From Lutraria lutraria (Eukaryota > Mollusca > Bivalvia > Venerida > Mactridae), in assembly GCA_964023205.1 (NCBI GenBank), contig OZ026835.1, forward strand, positions 39,839,083 through 39,903,082: 64,000 bases of DNA. The letters run 5' to 3'. This document shows, piece by piece, positions 37,780 through 49,006 of the stretch (positions are counted from its first letter, which is position 1; every line of letters starts with the position of its first letter). The notes under the pieces were generated by a model, which was not told the DNA's origin, did not search any database, and saw nothing but the letters and a program-made list of their open reading frames with translations. A program made the translations under genes and the position numbers.

Positions 37780-38992
37780 CAAAGGGGTTTGTTACGAAAA
37801 AAAAAAAAAAATTCGAAAAAAATTTTTTTCCATGTAACCCATATATATAGAGAAGGGAAAGAACTTCGACAATTCGAATTTTCCAACGCATGTTATAAAC
37901 CAGCATGTTATTGCAACACAGTACAAAATATTTAACTCATATATAGTGCAACGTGTAGGCAACTCAACACACTAACAGAAAGTGTATACTTTTACTACCT
38001 TAAAAGATATTTTAAACTCGCTATTTGAGATTTTTCACTCGAAAAATGGTCAAATTTTACAAAACGACACACTGTCGTAAAACCACAGCGTGTACAAGTC
38101 TATAGCAAAACTGATAAATTACAGGTAAAACTTCATGGAATGGGTTATAATTCATAACCAAACATTATATTTATATCATATATGGTATAATTTACTAACT
38201 GCAAATGATTTCACATCTCGGGATGCACTCTAAATGAAGAATTTATGTTTTTGTTCTGATTGTCGGTTTCTTTATTTTGCTTCCTTGATAGGTCACGTGA
38301 CAATGGCCTAGCTTGTGATGAAAGCTTAATTCTGATAGGATGAGCGATACTGTGTGGTATTTTTGAGGTACGGTTCCCGATAGCGTAGTGAAAAGGATAG
38401 AGTGCACAGGGTACAAGTAAATTGTAAACAGTATCGCCCATTCAATCAGATTTAAGCTTTTATCACGAGTTAGGCGATTGTCATGTGACCCGTCATGGAA
38501 GTTAACTTCGAGAAGCCGGCTAATTGAACAAAAAATACGCAAATTCTTCGCTAAAAGAGCTTTCCGAGATGCGAAATCATTGGCAGTTAGTAAATTATAT
38601 TGTTTTGTTGTGAATTAAGACCCATTCTAGGAAGTTTTGTCGGTAATTCATCAGTTCCACTCTGTACATGTATACCGGTATACATGTTGCGATTTTACGA
38701 CAGTGTGTCGTTTTGTAAAATTTGACCATTTTTCGAGTGAAAAATCTCAAATAGCGAGTTTAAAATATCTTTTAAGGTAGTAAAAGTATATATTTTCTGT
38801 TAGCGTGTTGAGTTGCCTACACGTTGCACTATATATGAGTTAAATATTTTGTACTGCGTTGCAATACATGCGGGTTTATAACATGCGTTGGAAAATTCGA
38901 ATTGTCGAAGTTCTTTCCCTTCTCTATATATATGGGTTACATGGAAAAAAAAAAAATTTTGATTTTTTTTTTTTTCGTAACAAACCCCTTTG
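37780..38992. mobile_element. 1.2-kb palindromic hAT-type foldback element
   Basis: Starts CAAAGGGGTTTGTTACG and ends with the exact inverse, flanked by an 8-bp direct repeat TCATAAAC (37772-37779 and 38993-39000). The 8-bp duplication and CA start fit the hAT superfamily. Inverted arms of about 300 bp (37780-38085 and 38690-38992) are nearly identical, and weaker inverted similarity continues to the centre near 38390 (for example AGGTCACGTGACAATGGCCT opposite AGGCGATTGTCATGTGACC). The whole element is thus one giant hairpin. The left arm of the duplication has the empty site CACTCATAAACCAGACAC on the opposite strand. No transposase. Confidence 0.88.
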
Positions 38993-39157
38993 TCATAAAC
39001 CAGACACAATAAAAAGAAAGCTGTTAGACACGTTCAAGAATTTAATAGTTAAATACTTATTACATTGATGTACACGTACTTATAACAAGGAAATTTATTG
39101 CATATATTCTTGAACTCATTTGTTGAGTAATAGGGAAGAAGACAAAATTAATGTCCT

Positions 39158-41687
39158 TAGGCCACTCCTTTTTAGCTCACATGTCACAAAGTGACAAAGT
39201 GAGCTATTAGGATCACTCTCCGTCCGGCGTCGTGCGTCGTCAAACTTTATGTTGTGACCACACTAGGGGCCACATTTTTGGCTCAATTTTAGCAAAACTG
39301 GGTCAGAACGTTAATATCAACAAAATCTCGGACGAGTTCGATATTGGGCCATTTGGGGTCAAAAACTAGGTCACCAGGGCCAAATAAGGGAAAACCTTGT
39401 GAACACTTTAGAAATCACTGTTTTGAATTTATCTTCATGAAACTTTGTCAGAATGTTTATTTTAATAATATGTAGGTCAAGTTTGAAAATGGGTAATTTC
39501 TGTAGTAAAATTAGGTCACTAGGGCAAATTGCTGGAAAACCTTGTGAACACTCTAGAAGTCACTGTTTTGATTGGATGATCATGAAACCTTGTCAGAATG
39601 TTTGTCTTCATAATATCTTGGACGAGTTCGAACATGGGTCATCTTGGGTCAAAAACTAGGTCGCTATGTCAAATCTTATGAAAAACCATGTTAACACTGT
39701 ATATTTCACAGTTATTATTGGATTTTCACCAAACTTTGTCAAATCGTTTGTTTTAATGATATAACGGTCAAGTATACATATGGGTCATCTGGGGTCAATA
39801 ACTAGGTTACAAGGTCAAATCTTAGGAAAACTTTGTTAACACTGTAGATGTCACAGTTTTAATTGGATCTTCACCAAACCTTGTCAAAATGTTTGCCTCA
39901 ATGATATGTGGGTCAAGGATGAACATGGGTCAGCTGGGTTCAAAAACTGGGTCACAAGGTCAAATCTTAGGTAAAAATCTTGTAAAAGCTCTAAATGTCA
40001 TGGTTTTGATTGGATCTTGGCCAAACCTTGTCAGATTGTTTGTCTTAATGATATTAAGGACAAGTTCAAATATGGGTCACCTAGGGTCAAAAACCAGGTC
40101 ACAAGGTCAAATCTTAGGAAAACCTTATTAACACTGTAGATATCAAATTTTGATCGTATCTTCACCAAACCTAGTCAGACTGTTTGTCTTAATGATATGT
40201 AAGACAAATTCGAACATAGGTTGTCTGGGGTCAAAAACTAGGTCACCGGTTCAAAACAATGTTTTAATGAGTGAACAGTGATTGTCATGTGAGGATATAG
40301 GGCCATCTTGGCCCTCTTGTTTATTTCTTGGTTTACAAGAATTTTTTGGAAAAATGTCCATCAGCAGGTCAAAAAAAAAATGCTTTGGTGACGCACAAAA
40401 ACTTGCATTTTGTACTCCGTCTCGGCAATGGTAGAAAATATACAAAACTATATTATATGGTAGTACTACCTAGTTTTGGTAGGAATGACCAGAAAGTAGC
40501 ACTTTGCTACCACAAATATTGAAACAGAATTTGACTGCTTACAACAGTGATACAACAAACAAAGTTTCGAGGGCTCAGTGCAACACTGTTGTAACTTGTT
40601 CTTATTTCAATATGTGTTATGACACTGTTGCTTTGAACCCTCAATTTGGTCAAGTAAACTTGGTGCAGCCACACTTTGATAAATATTAGGAATACAAGTA
40701 AAACAACAAAATACAATAACAATTTCAGTTGGTGGACAAATATGATAATAAACAACCCTCCTCTTCCAGCACTCCTGACAAGTAACAAGCTACTAGTATG
40801 TAAAGAGAAACTTGTAAGAATTAGTCACAATTTTTAAGCAAGTGCCTCATAAAGCAGTAAATATGTTGTTTTAATGCTTTTGTAAATCTGTTCCACCATG
40901 GTTCCCTGTACTAGTTCAATATAAAAGGACCAAGGTATAATGATTTATCATTACTTATTTAAGCTGTACAGGTATGTGAGTTATATCGGAATTTGCATTG
41001 GATGTTCATCCTTGGCACTCCTGCTGCTCGAAGCCTGCTGGGTGTATCTGCATTGTATTGCTGGTGTGAGGCAAACATTGTATGATAAGCAATGATATAT
41101 ACATGTATATTGGTTCTTATACCAGAAACCTTGATAGTTCAAAAATGCTATCTAAAGGGTGAAGTTGAACAGATATATTGAGTCACTCAAAACGAATTCC
41201 TATACATTCCAGTCCAGCATCCAGGCACCATGTTAACTTTTCAACAGTGTAACATGTTGAAATGATTCTAATTGCTTCATAAATTATACAAATCCAACCA
41301 ATCATGGTAAAACTTTCTTAAATGTCTTTATTAACTGCATCACAAACAATCTGGACTCGACCAACCTGTCTTCATCCATATTGTTCATATTGCGAAAATA
41401 CATGACTGTACATATTTAAGAGTGTAAATTAAACCCAACCACCAAATTTTCCCTTGGATTGATGCAATTCACTTCCTATGTTACCTCAGTCACCGTAAAG
41501 ACGTCTATCGGCCCATCCGCAGGTAAATCACCCGCTACAATACTTCAAATACACATTCAGATTCGTACTCAAAATTTTTCGTACCATCGGCAAAAATAAA
41601 AAATGCCGAATTGCATTTTTTTTCACTTTTGGAAAAATTACGACCGCCGCCTTTGTAAACCAAGAAATATAAAAGTTATGGCCTTAC
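39158..41687. mobile_element. 1.4-kb TIR element in right arm, split by HINE-B1
   Basis: Positional counterpart of 4089-5502. The terminal inverted repeats here read AGGCCA...ATTTCTTGGTTTACAA at both ends. HINE-B1 inserted into the T-run just inside the left terminal repeat, enlarging the span. Confidence 0.5.
39174..40318 (+). mobile_element. HINE-B1 (Helentron-like non-autonomous element)
   Basis: Starts in a T-run with AGCTCACATGTCAC, AAA, GTGACAAAGTGAGCT, a local hairpin. Monomers of about 147 bp follow (for example CCAAACCTTGTCA at 39874 and 40021). The 3' part has TTGTCATGTGAG, the inverse of the start, then GGGCCATCTTGGCCC hairpin and CTCTTG before TTTATTTC. The left arm shows the empty site (5480-5500, a T-run followed by ATTTCTTGG on the opposite strand). 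Nearly identical to B2 at 44315. The 80-codon frame in it is a repeat shadow. Confidence 0.8.
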
Positions 41688-41689
41688 AA

Positions 41690-43362
41690 TGTTTTGTTGA
41701 TGTCTCAATTGATTGAATTACTGGATGTTAAGTAGGACTTTGTTTCCGTCACACTCCTGTTTTTTTCTACTTTGTTTAATGTCGCACCCTCAGCCAGTTC
41801 TGTCATTTGGTGATTTCAGCTATAATAGTGGGTAGTATACAACCAACTTTACCTAAGCTAGTTTGATAGCTACCTCTCAAGTGACATTTGTCTGGTTTTA
41901 GGTGAGTTTAGAAGTCACAGTGATGAGAGGCTAGTAATTATTAGTCAGTGACCATATATAGTTACTTTACTTAACAGGCCACTCTCATTCTCGTGCATAT
42001 AAAGATACAAATGTAAAAGTGAAAAATAACATGATTTACCCTTAACCAGCTGAATATCCTGAAAAGACCTGTCCAACTTCCATTTTGAAACAGTCCATTA
42101 TCAACTAAAGGGATATATATCACAATAAAAATTAAGAAATCAATCACCCAACAGTAAAGAGTCTGGGCATAATTATGGCGTGCAGGCTGGTTTAATTGGT
42201 TCTATTGTTGTGGCAAAAGCTTTGCAGTTTCAGTTCCAGCATTTTAAGGGTTGAAATTACAGTAACACTGAATAATTATTTTAAGAATTATATATATGTG
42301 AGTTATTTACTATTTACATACAAATAAACTATATGTTGATTGATGCAAAGGCAATCTGATACTACTAAAGCATTAGATACATGTACCTGCATGTGATATA
42401 TTCAATATAAGTGTGCCTTCATAAATTTCCTTATGCTGTAACTTGAAGTTTACACAAAAAAATAATATCAATGTTAAGGAATTCAGGAAGTGAAAATAAA
42501 TGCTCAATTATCAGTCATAAGTGGTACATTAAATTTTGTATAAAAGCTTTCAGAGAAATTGATGTAACAATTTTATGTTTGCTTGTATGTTTGCATGCCT
42601 CATTTTAAATGTTTATGACAACATTCTACTTTGCTTGTTGGTCAGTGAACTTTGTGAAAAATTTGTTCTACTTGCTTAAAGTCATATTTCAGAATTCAGT
42701 GAGTGGTTTAATATGTTAAGGATTTGGTCAAGTTTGCAATATTTACACTTCAAAGTGTAATAAATCAATTTTTACAAAATGAAAGGAATGTTCATCTTGA
42801 TTAATACAAATACATTAAAAGCTTTGCTTATACTGTAAGCATTTTGTCCTCAAATTCATTACACATCGGTTAAGTTTCATATTGACAGCATAACATAAAG
42901 GGGTATTACCTAAACATTTTTTACAAGACATTGTTTCAATTCAAAATCATTATATAACAATCCACATGTAGTTTGAATATTAAGTAATAAAAGATGAAAT
43001 AAATGTGCCTGAAATTAGACCCTTGAGTATTGTACTAACTTTTCAGGTGAACCTCTGAATAGATTTATATGCCCCTGTAAGTTTTGGTTTTCTTAAATTT
43101 CATATCAAATATAGCTGGAAACATCATTCCAGTTCAACTGTATAGGGGATTTTTAAAACAGGAATAATGATCAATGGCTGTTACTTATAAATAATTTTCT
43201 CCTGAACTGTTTCATCGAAACTATGTGACATATTATTTTTATGGATGGAATTTTGCAAGTTGTAAATTATTGATATTGCTCTCCCAATGTGCACCTCTTA
43301 CATATTTCAGGGAACTTGAAATATAAACATGAGGATTAATCAGATATTGACCAAAAATGTTT
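41690..43362. other. Non-coding outer part of right arm
   Basis: Counterpart of 2420-4088. No gene recognised on either strand. Confidence 0.4.
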
Positions 43363-43376
43363 TAAGTGATAGCCCT

Positions 43377-43620
43377 GGCCCCAAGGTTATAAAACTTGAG
43401 AACGATCTCCGAGCTCAAAGCTCAGTTCCATTTTCAAAGTACTACGGTTGCAAAAAAAGAGCAGATTAATGTTAAAATACATAGTCAGATCGATCATGCT
43501 GTCAGACGAATGTAGCAATAATAGCGGTATTGTCTGACCATGATTAACTTAGAACCATTAAAAGACAAAATGTGAGTTTTGAGCTTGGAGACTGTTCTCA
43601 AGTTTTATAACCTCGGGGCC
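43377..43620. mobile_element. 244-bp MITE with about 48-bp TIRs
   Basis: GGCCCCAAGGTTATAAAACT followed by TGAGAACGATCTCC..GCTCAAA..CTCA is inverted at the right end (TGAGTTTTGAGCTTGGAGAC...CCTCGGGGCC). A target duplication is not clear. It lies 14 bp outside the outer edge of the inverted duplication. Confidence 0.75.
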
Positions 43621-43624
43621 TGGT

Positions 43625-44310
43625 GTTTCTTCTTCAAGAAAAAAATGTGACATACATTTACTATGCTGTGAATCTAAATCTTTTGTCAAGTCCTGTCATG
43701 TTATACATGAGAGCAGAATATGTTATTGTTATTTTCATTGAGCATCAAAGACTAATTTTGAATGTGAAGGGTTAGCATATGTGTTCAGAGTTGGCATCTG
43801 TGTGATTGTAAAATACACATTTGTTTGAATGATTGAGCTCAAACAGTTCTGTGTAAATTTTGTCAGGGACGTTCGAGTCACCATTTTCAGCAATTTGTCT
43901 TTTAATTGTTTATCATACAGTAGAACCCAGATAATCTGACAACAATGTATTGTTGCATAGCTGTTAAGGGTCAGAAAATTGCAGGTGTGTGACTTTTTAA
44001 AGCTCGGACAGGTGGCTGCAGGGAATGTAATTTGAATTTGTTATGCAATTTAAAGCATTCTCAATAATTTTGGAGGTTGTTTCCAAATGTCACAAAATGC
44101 TACTAACATACAATACAAATTGTGACTGATATAAATCTCTGACATTTTAGTTCAAAATCACTAAATTTTGGAATAGAAGTAGGAACACTGTTACTATTTA
44201 TTCCAGGATAAAGTTTATAGATTTCAAATGTGCAACTAATTTCATGTGCCTGCTTTAACTTTCGGCTCCATTTGATTAATGATAATTATGCTTATTTATA
44301 ATTGCATACT
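43625..44310. other. Unannotated DNA
   Basis: Nothing recognised between the MITE and HINE-B2. Confidence 0.35.
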
Positions 44311-44314
44311 TTTT

Positions 44315-45467
44315 AGCTCACATGTCACTTTGTGACAAAGTGAGCTATTAGGATCACTCTCCGTCCGGCGTCCGGCGTCGTGCGTCGTCAAACTTTTTGT
44401 TGTGACCACACTAGGGGCCACATTTTTGGCTCAATTTTAGCAAAACTGGGTCAGAACGTTAATATCAACAAAGTCTCGGACGAGTTCGATATTGGGCCAT
44501 TTGGGGTCAAAAACTAGGTCACCAGGGCCAAATAAGGGAAAACCTTGTGAACACTCTAGAAATCACTGTTTTGAATTTATCTGCATGAAACTTTGTCAGA
44601 ATGTTTATTTTAATAATATGTAGGTCAAGTTTGAAAATGGGTAATTTCTGTAGTAAAATTAGGTCACTAGGGCAAATTGCTGGAAAACCTTGTTAACACT
44701 CTAGAAGTCACTGTTTTGATTGGATGATCATGAAACCTTGTCAGAATGTTTGTCTTCATAATATCTTGGACGAGTTCGAACATGGGTCATCTTGGGTCAA
44801 AAACTAGGTCGCTAGGTCAAATCTTACGAAAAACCATGTTAACACTGTAGATTTCACAGTTATTATTGGATCTTCACCAAACTTTTCAAAACGTTTGTTT
44901 TAATGATATAACGGTCAAGTATAAATATGGGTCATCTGGGGTCAATAACTAGGTCACCAGGTCAAATCTTAGGAAAACTTTGTTAACACTGTAGATGTCA
45001 CAGTTTTAATTGGATCTTCACCAAACCTTGTCAAAATGTTTGCCTCAATGATATGTGGGTCAAGGATGAACATGGGTCAGCCGGGTTCAAAAAGTGGGTC
45101 ACAAGGTCAAATCTTAGGTAAAAATCTTGTAAAAGCTCTAAATGTCATGGTTTTGATTGGATCTTGGCCAAACCTTGTCAGATTGTTTGTCTTAATGATA
45201 TTAAGGACAAGTTTAAATATGGGTCACCTAGGGTCAAAAACCAGGTCACAAGGTCAAATCTTAGGAAAACCTTATTAACACTATAGATGTCAAATTTTGA
45301 TCGTATCTTCACCAAACCTAGTCAGGCTGTTTGTCTTAATGATATGTAAGACAAATTCGAACATAGGTCGTCTGGGGTCAAAAACTAGGTCACCGGTTCA
45401 AAACAATGTTTTAATGAATGAACAGTGATTGTCATGTGAGCGATATAGGGCCATCTTGGCCCTCTTG
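44315..45467 (+). mobile_element. HINE-B2 (Helentron-like non-autonomous element)
   Basis: Full-length sister of HINE-B1, with the same head, monomers and tail; only scattered substitutions were seen by eye. The head hairpin loop is TTT here against AAA in B1 while the stem is identical. The tail reads GTCATGTGAGCGATATAGGG then CCATCTTGGCCCTCTTG and TTT. Confidence 0.8.
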
Positions 45468-45779
45468 TTTTGTTAAAACATCATTCTGCATGTTTATCAT
45501 AAGTTATTGTTAATAATAAATGAAATGTTTGTTGTTTATATATTCATTGACATCATTATTTATTTGGGAGTGATCTCTCAATATTGTAATACAATTTGAT
45601 TTCTTTCCCATACCATGGCTTAAATATCTGAAACCATGGATTACCATGGAAACAATATTTCAGTCCCATTTATTTTTGGATAATCCATGTGCTACTTTAA
45701 TTTAATAATGACAGTATTGAAATATATATTTTATTCTGCATCTTGTTAATAAAAATAATAATATATTAAATTTTATGTT

Positions 45780-45993
45780 TTAGAACTTCCATACATGTCC
45801 TTATGTATTTATTATTTACATGAAATATGTATTTATTTATAAATTACATGAAATATGTAATTATGTATTTATTATTTACATGAAATATGTAATTATGTAT
45901 TTATTATTTACATGAAATATGTATTTATTTATAAATTACATGAAATATGTAATTATGTATTTATTATTTACATGAAATATGTGTTTATTTTTA
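45780..45993. repeat. AT-rich minisatellite upstream of the first visible exon
   Basis: Repeats of TTTACATGAAATATGTAATT and TATTTATAAATTACATGAAA in alternating order, five to six units of about 33-36 bp. Ends about 40 bp before the likely splice acceptor at 46030-46031. Confidence 0.85.
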
Positions 45994-46031
45994 GATATGT
46001 ATATACTGCTTGATACACTGCTGTGCTGGAG

Positions 46032-46166
46032 CTGTTTATGGAGAAGATTGTTCATCATCAACTGATTGTGTGGCTAATACATACCAGATATGTGACAACA
46101 GTACCAAAAAATGTGTTTGTGACACTGGTTACTCTGAAAATGTTGCTAAAGATGGATGTGTTGCAG
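46032..46166 (+). CDS. Exon: EB/EGF-like module 1
   Basis: Reads VYGEDCSSSTDCVANTY.., then CDNSTKKCVCDTGYSE and a last Cys; six cysteines with a CxC pair, as in EB/EGF-like modules. Acceptor TGGAG before CTGTTT, donor GCAG|GTAAAT. Phase 1 at both ends, 135 bp. An earlier acceptor (TTTTAG at about 45994) would add a dozen residues; I prefer 46032 because it mirrors the start of exon 2 (A/E-x-x-G-x-D-C). Confidence 0.7.
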
Positions 46167-46379
46167 GTAAATATTCAGTCATACTGATAAAAAAGTGATT
46201 GAGAGATTATAATTATATGAAAACAGTTCAGTTGTTTCATGACAAATGAATAATACATCTGAACAAAATTTACACGCAAGTCACATCCATATGTTATTGT
46301 TTTTAACCTATGAGTTTTATACAATTGTTTGATCGATTTTATGGTTTGATGATGTGTATAGTAAATTCAGGATGTATTT

Positions 46380-46673
46380 TTCTATTGTGATCGCGTGATA
46401 TTCATCGTCCGTGCGTGCGTCGGTGCGTCAGTGCAGCTGACCAATTTCAAAGAAACTTTACATTGATGTTCCCTTGCATGAAGTTCTTCCAAAGTTGTTA
46501 AAAAATATTAATTGATGTGTAGTATTGTCTAGAGGACCTCTACCAAGTATGTTCAAATTATTGCCATAGGGGAAAAATTGGCCCCGCCCCTTAATTTTAC
46601 ATAGGCTCATGATAATTTTTCTCTATGAGTCTTTTTATCTGGTGAGCCATATAGGGCCATCATGGTGCTCTTG
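46380..46673 (+). mobile_element. Short HINE, family C/D, lacking its head hairpin
   Basis: TTTTTCTATTGTGATCGCGTG matches the sequence right after the head hairpin of the copy at 60441, with the hairpin itself cleanly missing. The tail has CTGGTGAGCCATATAGGGCC, ATCATGGTGCTCTTG. Only one monomer or less remains. Lies in intron 1. Confidence 0.7.
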
Positions 46674-46679
46674 TTGTGA

Positions 46680-48038
46680 ATTGTTTGTTGATTGATTGTT
46701 TATAACAATAAAAGTTTACCATAATATAAGTTAATATTTACAAGTTTGTCATAATTATATGGTAATACAAGTAATGTTATGGGATTGCATTGTGACATAT
46801 ATTCAACAAAAAAATTAACAACACTTGTATAAGGGCTGAGTCATAGTTTGATTGATCAGCAGCAGGTCTGAATAAAATTGGCTATTGAAAGAGGTGGGAG
46901 TGATCCTATTGGTGCATGGCATGTCTTGTGTTTAAATGGTACTTAGAACATTTTTTAATTAAAGACAAAATATTTTGGAAATATTGAATTTTATTATAGT
47001 TAATAGAAAAATTGAAGATATTTCAGGAAAAGGGATTTATTTATTGTTGAAAATCCAGTATGTAAAAACCCAGGTAGACCCACAAATTCCTGGCATTATG
47101 AAAATATGTTAGACCCATAAAATCCTGAGTGCATGAAGTAAAGGGTCAAGGTATTTCTGTTAAATAGCTGTCAATTTATATTTCGCTGCTTTTGTACAGT
47201 ACAAGTCAAAATGGAATAAAATGTCCTGATTGCTCTCATCACCAGGCTTGAACAAGATTCAAGTACTTAAAAATGTTGAAAGTTTAAGGGAATTTTAGAT
47301 ACATTTAGGAAAACATCTGATTCTCTGTTTTAAGTATAGGAGTCAAGTGAGTCCCCTCATTGCTCATGTGAATGAAGTGGCATTTTCAGTGTTTATATAA
47401 TATATAGTAAATTGTATTGATTGGCAAACTGCTGAGTTTGAAATTCAAGTTTCTACTTGGTCATTTTTGTGAAAACATGCGACGTTGAGGCATAAATTAT
47501 GTGTCATTTATAATACAAACTGAAAATAGCTTTTCAAATCCATGCAGTGATCTCCCTTACATTGATACCATGAGTATATTTTCCAGATAGCTGTGTCTCA
47601 CAGGGCTTGATTTGGACATTGTTATAGGTCCTGGGTATACTTTTTTGCACATTTAACACAGAAAAGTCACATAAATTCCTGAATCTATAATTATTGTTAC
47701 ATATCAAGAAATAATATTTTGAAAATTAAAACAAAGAGGAATATGTTATGGCATTGCACCTGCCCATAAGTAACAGGTATAGTACCAAACTGCTTTATAA
47801 CCATCGTCATGGACAGCAGTCAATTAAAAGTAACACACTTGCAACTTTTAGCATACAAGTACCACCTTCTTCCTGAAGTGGCCCCACTTCACCCTGTATT
47901 GAGATGAAGGAGATGTCACTTCTCCCTAAAATTGGAGGCTAGCTTGAACCCTGTTGAATGAAAGACATTATTGAAAGATAATATTGCGTTAATTTATTAA
48001 ACCTCATGGTAAAAAACATTTTAAATAAGATTTTGTTG
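46680..48038. other. Intron 1, nothing further recognised
   Basis: AT-rich intronic sequence without module-like frames. Confidence 0.4.
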
Positions 48039-48046
48039 TTTACTAG

Positions 48047-48537
48047 TAGGGCTGTGGATCGTTGGGTAAATGGCGATCTGATCCGATCCATGATTCAACA
48101 CTAACGATCCACAAATTGAGTCATGAATCTTTTTTTATCAAATAGGTTGAAGTTACCCATCTAAAACTTTAACACTGCAGTCCTGAAAACAGCTAAAGTA
48201 AATTTTCTTTTGGGAATAATGAAGTAAATTAATATAAATTGTTCTATGGCTTAAATTTATACATACTCCCTTCCAATTATTGGATTTACCAGCATCATTT
48301 TCTGGTTTGAACCTCTGATCCAATATTTAAAGAATCGATTGGACCTCTTTGCAAACAAAGTAGTCTATGATGAGACAATATACATTCAGAGAAAAGGGAT
48401 TTTTAAGAACAAAGAATACACTAAATGTTAAAAAACGAGATTGCGAACCACAAATCTCAGTAATGACGATTATTTGTACTCGATTTTTCAAAATGATTCG
48501 TGATTACCTAAGTACTCGAATACTCTCCACAGCCCTA
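48047..48537. mobile_element. 491-bp hAT-type MITE
   Basis: Ends TAGGGCTGTGGA and TCCACAGCCCTA. Flanks TTTACTAG (48039-48046) and TTTACTAA (48538-48545) match at 7 of 8 positions, an 8-bp target duplication as for hAT elements. No transposase; the 67-codon frame inside is not recognised. In intron 1. Confidence 0.75.
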
Positions 48538-48725
48538 TTTACTAATATTCTGCCGTTAGAGGACTGTTAATTTTAACTTACGACATTGAAGTGTGGAGTT
48601 GGGTCATGTCATTTGATCAATATGGCATATATTTTCAATTCCAAAGCAAATTGTATTTTATAGCTATGTAATGTAAATACATGATGTGAAATTAATTTCT
48701 GTCTATTTCTCTTTTTATGTTGTAG

Positions 48726-48860
48726 AACTAGGAAGAGATTGTAACGGAAATGTAAGTTGTGAAGATCCAACAGCTTCATGTGCAAACAATAAATGCTCCT
48801 GTAATACAACTACACATTATGATTCCAATGGAGGTTCAGATGGTGGTAACTGTACTGAAC
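48726..48860 (+). CDS. Exon: EB/EGF-like module 2
   Basis: Acceptor TTGTAG|AACTAGG, donor GAAC|GTAGGT, 135 bp, phase 1 at both ends. Reads ELGRDCNGNVSCEDPT.., with CANNKCSC and a final GGNC; six cysteines including CxC. Same length as exon 1. Short repeats SNGGSDGG in the last loop. Confidence 0.7.
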
Positions 48861-48978
48861 GTAGGTATTTTTCAATCATGTTTAAAAGTAACACAGAATT
48901 TGTTACTTGTGGCTTACCAGTCACCTATGTCAAGATGAGATATTATGATCACTCGCTATGTGTTGTCTTTTCATTTTT

Positions 48979-49006
48979 AGCTCACATAAGCACATTCGTG
49001 CATAAG
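48979..49006 (+). repeat. Isolated HINE head
   Basis: T-run then AGCTCACATAAGCAC, ATTC, GTGC: resembles the first half of a HINE head hairpin. No monomers or tail follow. Lies in intron 2. Confidence 0.4.

Larger units (their letters stand above)
34379..43363 (-). repeat. Right arm of large inverted duplication
   Basis: Reverse complement of 2420-13046. It contains two insertions absent from the left arm: the palindromic hAT-type element (37780-38992) and HINE-B1 (39174-40318). Removing these leaves about 6.6 kb, matching the left core. Confidence 0.93.

Noticed and set aside
37695..37886. Small frames at the ends of the palindromic element
   Set aside because: Mirror-image frames arising from the inverted arms (also 38800-39068), not genes.
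39889..40131. 80-codon frame, also at 45036-45278
   Set aside because: Translation of HINE-B monomers; the repeats explain it fully.
2420..43363. Inverted arms as terminal repeats of a giant transposon (Maverick/Polinton-like)
   Set aside because: No integrase, polymerase, capsid or other large frame in the spacer, no matching target duplication at the outer edges, and the arms consist of older repeats.
2420..43363. Inverted repeat as an assembly fold-back artefact
   Set aside because: The arms differ by a few percent and by four clean insertions; an artefact would be near-identical.
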